Source: Ottelia alismoides
Lineage: Eukaryota > Streptophyta > Magnoliopsida > Alismatales > Hydrocharitaceae
DNA length: 64,000 nucleotides
Assembly (NCBI GenBank): GCA_037367405.1
Contig: JAZKJV010011401.1
Coordinates: 248,001 to 312,000, forward strand
Direction of reading: 5' to 3'
The position numbers and the translations under genes are program-made. Under the pieces are notes generated by a model. That model saw only the letters and a list, made by a program, of their open reading frames with translations, was not told where the DNA came from and did no database searches. Each line of letters opens with the position of its first letter. Position 1 is the stretch's first letter. Below are positions 63,422 to 64,000 of this stretch, piece after piece.

Positions 63422-64000
63422 GATGTTGCTTAGTATATAGAGATAGTTATGTGTGATGCTTTGTTTTAGCTTCTAGAGGTCGTTGCGTGGGACTTATGTA
63501 AATAATTATGATGGTTTTCATATGATGTATCCATGTCATAATATATGTTTGTGAGAATTAGTGTTATGTCAATCAAACGGTGCCTTTAGTGTAATTATTT
63601 TAATCCATTCTCTTGAATCTGATTTGCAAAGATAGTTCAAAATTGTAACAATAAATAATACAGTCATGACTCTCTAAAAAAGACGCACATATATAGAATA
63701 ATATACGAAAATTTGGAACCTCAAGCTCCAACGTAGGCTTTTGTCCACTCAAAAAATTTCCTAAGAAGGTGGTCAGAAGAAACACTCTACTATGATTGAA
63801 AGTCGTTCAAATGTGGTGTGGTGTTAAGAACAATTCATGATTGTTTCAACTTATTAATATCATCATGTGGGCCTTCAAATATTGCCATACGAAATCTTGT
63901 TACTAAGTAATAAATCTTTATTAAATGTTTATGATTCCAGCCTTAGGTCTCTCTCAAATTAGCAGTAATATAGAGTGAATATAAAAGTTTAGACATTTGA
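63422..64000. other. Downstream of the RING-H2 frame
   Basis: AT-rich, with the likely 3' UTR up to about 63,560 (TCATAATATATG near 63,536 may serve as a weak poly(A) region). Nothing else can be named up to the window end. Confidence 0.35.

Overview
This is a repeat-dense stretch of nuclear DNA from a flowering plant. The evidence is long Ty3/gypsy elements of the Athila lineage, a Ty1/copia element, a PIF/Harbinger-type transposon and a small RING-H2 gene of plant type. A monocot is my guess; the sequence does not prove it. About 85 percent of the window is mobile DNA, mostly broken, and the only gene that looks like a host gene lies at the far right end.

Layout. 1-10,511 is the 3' part of Athila copy A (+ strand): gag end, pol, a 2.1 kb non-coding tail and a 3.4 kb 3' LTR. 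10,512-27,952 is copy B (- strand), the most decayed copy. Its left LTR lacks about 175 bp exactly where A begins, so A appears to have jumped into B. 27,953-30,874 holds the remains of a PIF/Harbinger element: a HARBI1-like transposase start, a Myb/SANT-like gene and a 163-bp tandem repeat. B cuts the transposase. 30,875-48,650 is copy C (- strand), complete in outline (LTRs of 3,680 and 3,649 bp, PBS, PPT) and flanked by the 5-bp duplication ATCAT; it sits in the repeat area of the PIF element. 48,651-49,360 is the other side of that target. 49,440-52,560 is an old Athila-like relic and two decayed LTR-like repeats. 52,560-54,206 has nothing I can name. 54,212-60,402 is a decayed Ty1/copia element with 0.82 kb LTRs and the duplication CTATT. 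62,005-62,590 is a second, unrelated copia integrase fragment. 63,098-63,421 is an intronless RING-H2 open reading frame.

How the parts work. The Athila copies have a Gag-protease-reverse transcriptase-RNase H-integrase (DD35E) order, a primer site matching the tRNA-Asp type used by Athila/Calypso elements, and a G-rich PPT. None has an obvious env-like frame. Every copy has at least one stop codon or frameshift in pol, so any mobility would need help from another copy. Two features shared by A, B and C are not part of the textbook element. One is an array of hairpins, each ending in a copy of the PPT, just after integrase. The other is a putative intron of 310-311 nt inside the transcribed part of the LTR. 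I regard these as the most interesting signals here.
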